Positions 59,689 through 64,000 of a stretch of DNA of 64,000 nucleotides are shown here, piece after piece. Position numbers and translations under genes: made by a program. The stretch is taken from the NCBI RefSeq assembly GCF_001006305.1, contig NZ_LBHJ01000012.1:470231-534230 (forward strand), read 5' to 3'. The first letter of the stretch is position 1. Each line of letters opens with the position of its first letter. The stretch is from Silvibacterium bohemicum. Its GTDB lineage: Bacteria > Acidobacteriota > Terriglobia > Terriglobales > Acidobacteriaceae. The notes under the pieces were generated by a model. That model saw only the letters and a list, made by a program, of their open reading frames with translations. It was not told the origin of the DNA and made no database searches.

Positions 59689-60738
59689 ATGTCAGAAAAG
59701 ACAGCTGAGACAACAGCCGCGATGACGAAACGAGCGACGATGATTGAAGTCGCCAGGTTGGCCGATGTCGGCGCAATGACTGTCTCCCGTGTCTTGAACG
59801 GATCCGCTCGTGTCAGCCCGGAGACTGCAAGCAGAGTTCACGCAGCGATCGAGCGCCTAAAATATCGCCCCAACGAGATGGCCCGTGCTCTTCGGGGCGC
59901 AAAGTCCAAATCGATCGGCCTTATCGTACCTTCGCTGGCTGATGCGTTCTTTGCAACTTGCGCACATAGTGTCAACATGGTTGCCCAAACGCATGGTTAT
60001 TCGATGATCCTGACGGCGTCCAATGATAGTGTCGCCAAGGAGTTTTCGGAAGCCGAGTGGATGCTCCAGAAGCATGTGGAAGGCATCATCCTATGCCCGA
60101 CGCCGGCGAAAGTTTCCCATCTCTCCGATCCTATTTTTCACCGTATCCCGATCGTGGCATTTGACCGTCCGCTGCAGATACCTCAAGTCGCCAGTGTCTT
60201 GGTAGAGAACGGCGGGGGATCGAAGCGCGGCACTCAGCACTTGATTGAACACGGGCACAAGCGTATTCACTTCCTCGGGGACTCTCCAAATCTCTTTACT
60301 ATTCAGAGGAGGTTTGATGGCTATCGTCGCGCGCTCTCGAACGTGGGACTCAAAGCGCAGGGATGTCTGGAATGCAATTCCGAAGAATTGGTATTTAACT
60401 ATGCCAAAGAGGTACTGAATGGTAAGAACGCGCCTACTGCATTCTTTTGCGGAAATAATCGGATCAGCCGATATCTTTATCGAGCACTGTTTCATCTTGG
60501 GTTGAAGATACCCGATGATGTGGCCATCGTCGGCTTCGATGACTTTGACATGGCTGACATGCTATCTCCCGCATTAACAGTGATACGCCAGCCCGTGGAG
60601 ACTTTAGGGAGGACTGCAGCGAAAGTGCTCTTCGCCAGATTAAAGACAAATGTCGATGAATGGCCCAAAGATAGCAGCAGAACCACCTTAAATGTCGAAT
60701 TGATATTGCGCCGATCCTGCGGGTGTAAATCAATTTAA
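59689..60738 (+). CDS. LacI-family transcriptional regulator
   Basis: 349 aa. The N-terminal HTH reads IEVARLADVGAMTVSRVLNGSARVSPETASRVHAAIERLKYRPNEMARALRG (about residues 18-70), including the hinge helix that inserts into CG-centred operators. The sugar-binding periplasmic-type domain follows (SIGLIVPSLADAFFATCAHSV ... VAFDRP ... RIHFLGD ... VAIVGFDDFDMADMLSPALTVIRQP). The start could also be ATG 59722 or 59740; none has a strong ribosome site. Lying between receptor 2 and the sugar oxidoreductases, it is the only candidate in the window for the CG-centred operators, with a manno-oligosaccharide as plausible inducer (inference). Confidence 0.93.
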   Translation: MSEKTAETTAAMTKRATMIEVARLADVGAMTVSRVLNGSARVSPETASRVHAAIERLKYRPNEMARALRGAKSKSIGLIVPSLADAFFATCAHSVNMVAQTHGYSMILTASNDSVAKEFSEAEWMLQKHVEGIILCPTPAKVSHLSDPIFHRIPIVAFDRPLQIPQVASVLVENGGGSKRGTQHLIEHGHKRIHFLGDSPNLFTIQRRFDGYRRALSNVGLKAQGCLECNSEELVFNYAKEVLNGKNAPTAFFCGNNRISRYLYRALFHLGLKIPDDVAIVGFDDFDMADMLSPALTVIRQPVETLGRTAAKVLFARLKTNVDEWPKDSSRTTLNVELILRRSCGCKSI

Positions 60739-60837
60739 CGAAAAGTAAGGTCGCGCAAAAGGCCGACTTTTGAGCAACTGAGCAGAAGTGACCCTCTTCC
60801 GATGGAGGCCGATGAAATAGGCACGGTTTGGAGGGTA

Positions 60838-61029
60838 ACTAGTCGGACCGGTTTCGCCAGGCCCTTCACAGCCGGATCGAACCAGGCATGGGCCATGGAT
60901 TTCGTTTCCGATCAATGCCGCGATGGAAGACGGTTCCGTGCCCGGACAGTCGTGGATATTTACACGCGGGAGAGCGTGGCCATCGAAGCCGGGCAAAGCC
61001 TGAGAGGAGAACGGAAGCATCGCATGTGT
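60838..61029 (+). pseudogene. IS3-family transposase (OrfB) remnant
   Basis: In one frame the sequence reads AGSNQAWAMDFVSDQCRDGRRFRARTVVDIYTRESVAIEAGQSLRGE, the start of the integrase core (first catalytic Asp in MDFVSD) of IS3-group transposases. The match stops near 61020; the second Asp and final Glu are missing, and the frame closes at 61089. No inverted repeats were found. The insertion is therefore old and decayed. It sits between the LacI gene and the dehydrogenase gene. Confidence 0.75.
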
Positions 61030-61130
61030 GGGAAAGAGGGATGGCCTACCGGTATGGGAGCGCTGATCCGGTCTCGGCAGCGTGGATAGATCGGATTGCA
61101 TGGGCGACAGGCTCCTCGGCGAATTGCCGC

Positions 61131-62141
61131 CTACGAATTGAAACGCACTTGGACCTTGGTATACCGGCCGGGATTCGCGCTCCATTCGGCGAGCGTTCTT
61201 GCTGCCTGTTCGGGAGGTATGATGGCGCTCACTGCATCCGACACGGGAAACCGCCCCGCCTCCAGCATGCGGATCACTTCGCGAAAATCATCGGGCATGG
61301 CGTTCCGGCTGCCCATGATATCGAGCTCTTTCTGAACGAATAATCGTGTTTCATACGATACGGGTTCCTTCGTATAGCCGATGTACACGACTCTGCCCGT
61401 AAAGGCCACTTCCTCTACCGCCGCACGGAACGTCGAGGGAAGGCCAATGGCCTCGATCATCACATCAGGGCCCACTCCATTCGTGATTTCCTGCAGCCGG
61501 GAGTGCAGATCCTCGCGAGCGGTGTTGACGAGATGCTGTGCTCCAGCCTTTCGCGCTATCTCCAGCTTGGCGTCGCTCACATCGATTGCGATGACAGTTG
61601 TTCCGCGGAACGCCGCGCTGGCGATAGCTCCAAGTCCAATCCCGCCGCAGCCAAAAACGGCTACTGTGTCCTCACTCACTATGCGGCCGCGCGACGCAGC
61701 GTGGGCTCCTACGGTAAGAGGTTCCACCAGGCAGAGCTCCTCAAGAGAGAGATTCGCTGTGTAAATGCGGGCGCGCGGAATCGAAATGTATTCGGCCATA
61801 GCGCCATCCCTCTGTACTCCCATCGTCTGGTTGAACTGGCACGCGTTTGGGCGGCCCCTTTTGCAACTCGCGCATTCACGGCATTCCGTGTACGGAGAGA
61901 TGGTCGCCTGGGTGCCCGGCGCCAGGTCTTTCGCGCCTGCAATCACGGTTGCAGCAACTTCGTGGCCGGGAATTCGCGGAAATGCGACCATTGGGTTGCC
62001 GCCGCGAAACGTGGTGAGGTCGGTCCCGCACATGCCGACAAGCTTCACCTGAAGCAGCACCTCGCCGGCTGCTGCCCCATGGAGATCGGGGATATCGATT
62101 ACCGATCCCGAATATTTTCCTTGAATCTGGAATGCCTTCAT
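61131..62141 (-). CDS. Zinc-dependent alcohol/polyol dehydrogenase (MDR family)
   Basis: 336 aa from ATG 62141 (MKAFQIQGKYSG); a TTG at 62156 is in frame but GGGAGC lies between the two. The catalytic zinc region is CGTDLTTFRGGNPMVAFPRIPGHE (Cys, His, Glu). The structural zinc cysteines are ECRECASCKRGRPNAC. The cofactor motif is GCGGIGLGAIASA. The closest relatives by pattern are sorbitol, L-threonine and galactitol/idonate dehydrogenases. It is divergent from the aldo/keto reductase gene and shares with it an intergenic region with GTTTAC/GTAAAC sites, so both probably oxidise a sugar or polyol released from the polysaccharide. Confidence 0.9.
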   Translation of the reverse strand: MKAFQIQGKYSGSVIDIPDLHGAAAGEVLLQVKLVGMCGTDLTTFRGGNPMVAFPRIPGHEVAATVIAGAKDLAPGTQATISPYTECRECASCKRGRPNACQFNQTMGVQRDGAMAEYISIPRARIYTANLSLEELCLVEPLTVGAHAASRGRIVSEDTVAVFGCGGIGLGAIASAAFRGTTVIAIDVSDAKLEIARKAGAQHLVNTAREDLHSRLQEITNGVGPDVMIEAIGLPSTFRAAVEEVAFTGRVVYIGYTKEPVSYETRLFVQKELDIMGSRNAMPDDFREVIRMLEAGRFPVSDAVSAIIPPEQAARTLAEWSANPGRYTKVQVRFNS

Positions 62142-62177
62142 GGAAACAGCTCCCAAGTTGTATCTTGCTCAGTAATT

Positions 62178-62217
62178 ATTATACGTTTACTGTAACCTTG
62201 TCTTTATGAACGTAAAC
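62178..62217. promoter_or_regulatory. Divergent promoter/operator region of the two oxidoreductase genes
   Basis: A perfect -10 TATAAT for the dehydrogenase lies on the minus strand at 62183-62178, with no strong -35 at 17 bases. ACGTTTAC (62183-62190) abuts it, and the exact complement ACGTAAAC's half-site GTAAAC type recurs at 62210-62217 (ACGTAAAC), centres 27 bases apart. The same half-sites occur at the receptor 2 promoter. Confidence 0.6.
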
Positions 62218-62361
62218 GGAACCATGCTTTTGAGCGAATCAAGAATTATGCAGATGAACGTCGGCGACAGTATCGCTACTTATACAGCCGTGGCTCAGTT
62301 TGCGATCCGCACGGTTTGATCTCAGAGGTGTTGTTCAGAACTAAACTGCCGGAGCGCGCGC

Positions 62362-63336
62362 GTGGCGATATCCAAGACGATTGGCAACCAGGACATTGCC
62401 CCGGGGACTATGACTTACCGCCAGCTTGGTGCGACCGAGCTTATGCTCTCGATGGTTGGGTTTGGCGCTTCTCCATTAGGAGATGTGTTTGGCGCCGTCG
62501 AGCCGCAGGAAGCCCTACGGGCAGTTAATCTGGCGATCGATGAAGGTATAAATTTCTTTGACGTCTCTCCTTACTACGGCAGAACCCTAGCCGAAGAGAG
62601 GCTGGGCTGGGCTCTCGAGGGACGGCGCGAAAAGATTATCCTGGCTACCAAGTGCGGGCGCTATGGAACAGATAGCTTTGACTTTTCAAGCAAGGGAATT
62701 CGAAACGGCATCGAGGCCTCACTGAAACGCCTGCGCACCGATCACGTCGACCTTCTGCAGGCTCACGATGTCGAGTTCGGAGATGTAAGCCAGATCGTTG
62801 AAGAGACCGTTCCGGCGATGCGCCGGCTGCAGGAGGAGGGGAAAGCCCGTTACATTGGCATCACCGGTTATCCACTCCTTTCTCTTATCGCGATCGCCAA
62901 AGCGGTACCGGTGGACAGTATCCTGTCGTATTGCCACTACAATCTGATGATCGATGATTTGAATTCGATATTGATCTCTTTTGCTGAAGAGCGATCGATC
63001 GGTGTCATCAACGCGTCTCCTCTTCACATGGGCGTCCTAACCGACGGCGGTGCTCCCGATTGGCATCCGGCCCCAGCCGAAGTTCACGAGGCGGCAAAAA
63101 AAGCGGCAACACTTTGCCGTGAGCGGGGCGCAGACTTGCCGGAGTTGGCATTGCAATTCTCGTTCTCCTATCCAAAAGTTGCCAGCACGCTGGTCGGGAT
63201 GTCCAGCACAGAGGATGTTCGTCGCAGTCTGCGGGCGGCGATGTCGCCGCCGGATAGGGACTTGTTGCAGCGAATCCAAGAGTTGTTCTCCCCTGTGTCC
63301 AACCATGTATGGCCATCAGGCAACGCGCGGACATAA
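62362..63336 (+). CDS. Aldo/keto reductase, aldose/L-galactose dehydrogenase type
   Basis: 324 aa from GTG 62362, with CGGAG upstream; an ATG at 62410 (MTYRQLGATELMLS) would give the usual family start and is an alternative. YRQLGATELMLSMVGFGASPLGDVFGAVEPQEALRAVNLAIDEGINFFDVSPYYG closely follows plant-type L-galactose dehydrogenase and D-threo-aldose 1-dehydrogenase. The catalytic tetrad is Asp/Tyr in FDVSPYYG, Lys in LATKCGRYG and His in LLQAHDVEFGD. Likely oxidises a C1 aldehyde of a free sugar with NAD(P). Transcribed away from the zinc dehydrogenase gene. Confidence 0.88.
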   Translation: MAISKTIGNQDIAPGTMTYRQLGATELMLSMVGFGASPLGDVFGAVEPQEALRAVNLAIDEGINFFDVSPYYGRTLAEERLGWALEGRREKIILATKCGRYGTDSFDFSSKGIRNGIEASLKRLRTDHVDLLQAHDVEFGDVSQIVEETVPAMRRLQEEGKARYIGITGYPLLSLIAIAKAVPVDSILSYCHYNLMIDDLNSILISFAEERSIGVINASPLHMGVLTDGGAPDWHPAPAEVHEAAKKAATLCRERGADLPELALQFSFSYPKVASTLVGMSSTEDVRRSLRAAMSPPDRDLLQRIQELFSPVSNHVWPSGNART

Positions 63337-63774
63337 CCCCCTGTTGCTCGTCCTTGATTCGCCTGTCTGCCTGTCGCCATCCCTCCTTGCTTTAGAGGTG
63401 CCGCCGCTTCCTCCTACATCAAACTACTTGATAGAAACCCATGCGGATGGCGGCTCCTCTCCAATTCGCTCCAGTAGAGGACAACTGTGGCAACTCAAAA
63501 ATGACCAAAGAGTCAAGGCAAGGAGATAGATATCTAAAAATTGACGAACCAATCCGTAAATAACGAAATCGCGATGGCCGAGTAACGAAAGCGAAGTTTA
63601 TCGGAATGGTAGGAGATCATAATCGCGAGTCACTTCCACGCGATGAGGATTTCGGTGCGGCTGGTACGCACGTTTCACTCCGAAGAAAAGCATGTTGTGA
63701 TGGTGAGCAAGTTGCTCACACGCCAGAATGGCCCGGAGAAAATCGCAGGGCGGACGAGTGGTGAAGTGCACATC
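63337..63774. other. Intergenic region after the aldo/keto reductase
   Basis: About 440 bases in which I see no credible gene, clear terminator or repeat. Confidence 0.5.
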
Positions 63775-64000
63775 TTACTTCGAGCCGAGAGCTGCTGAGG
63801 GGAACAGTGGCTGAAGCCCGGTGCTTTCCCCGCCAAAAATGTGGCTTAGCGCGTTCGGAGCCAGCGAGGGAGTCGGCCGCGATACGTGGCAGAGAAAGCA
63901 ACCTCCGGGCTTCTGGGTGTATGTCTCCAGCGTTGAATTGGCGACATTCGTCGCGCCGGCCTGTCCGGCTGGAGGCGCATTGCCGCTGGTCGTCCAGGTC
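63775..64000 (-). CDS. C-terminus of a CxxCH (c-type haem-like) protein, cut by window edge
   Basis: Minus-strand frame, 74 residues ending at TAA 63775-63777. It reads ATNVANSTLETYTQKPGG, then CFLCHVSRPTPSLAPNALSHIFGGES. The CFLCH motif is a c-type haem attachment site, and NxANSTLETY just before it resembles the ends of acidobacterial secreted cytochrome-like proteins that I recall having NTTMETF...CxxCH. The N-terminal part lies beyond the window. Function cannot be set from this fragment; electron transfer in the periplasm is plausible. Confidence 0.6.
   Translation of the reverse strand, partial: TWTTSGNAPPAGQAGATNVANSTLETYTQKPGGCFLCHVSRPTPSLAPNALSHIFGGESTGLQPLFPSAALGSK

Noticed and set aside
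60730-61185. A 151-codon minus-strand frame over the IS3 remnant
   Set aside because: The plus strand has the recognisable transposase core; the minus frame is Ser/Pro-rich with no family resemblance.

Overview
The window looks like a chromosomal segment of a soil-type member of Acidobacteriota (class Terriglobia, family Acidobacteriaceae or close). The support is indirect: two very large Oar-type TonB-dependent receptors with carboxypeptidase-regulatory-like N-termini and no SusD partner, a B12-dependent class II ribonucleotide reductase, a sorbosone-dehydrogenase-like secreted protein, many secreted glycoside hydrolases, and a GC-rich genome with regular codon use that throws up long antisense shadow frames. 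No rRNA gene is present.

Layout. Bases 1-9200 hold the start of thiL, an M23 peptidase, a secreted sorbosone-dehydrogenase-like protein, a PIN toxin/antitoxin pair, an ArsR regulator next to a short-chain dehydrogenase with two operator-like palindromes between them, a soluble-looking Ser/Thr kinase, and a membrane haem/HAMP sensor. Bases 9500-10890 are a tRNA cluster (Thr-TGT, Tyr-GTA, Thr-GGT, Gly-TCC) separated by five copies of a hairpin-forming repeat, a duplicated tRNA-Tyr 3' end and a small membrane-protein gene. Bases 10957-27260 are the conserved tuf-rpmG-trnW-secE-nusG-rplK-rplA-rplJ-rplL-rpoB-rpoC block. It is interrupted by a Uma2-family gene between rplK and rplA. Its spacers are built of period-7 (and after tuf period-15) degenerate repeats, several with inverted arrays at the two ends.

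Bases 27394-40684 carry a hydrolase, a GT1-type glycosyltransferase, a Thr/Ala-rich secreted protein, a creatininase-family protein, a two-gene membrane module with His/Met-rich metal-binding character, a lipid kinase, a nitroreductase, and nrdJ with tandem NrdR boxes over its promoter.

Bases 40893-63336 form a polysaccharide-use locus, most likely for beta-mannan: receptor 1, a GH2 enzyme with a LamG domain, a GH5/GH42-like enzyme, a GH26 mannanase with a second GH26 domain that has lost both catalytic glutamates, a TolB-like beta-propeller protein, receptor 2, a LacI regulator, an IS3 remnant, a zinc alcohol dehydrogenase and an aldo/keto reductase. Four near-identical palindromes (GATATCGWTATC type, CG-centred as in LacI-family operators) lie at the promoters or starts of both receptors, the GH2 gene and the mannanase operon. 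A second set of CG-centred motifs (ACGTTTTA and GTTTACG types) sits on three promoters. This suggests one or two LacI-family regulators controlling uptake, depolymerisation and sugar oxidation together. The window ends in the C-terminus of a CxxCH protein.
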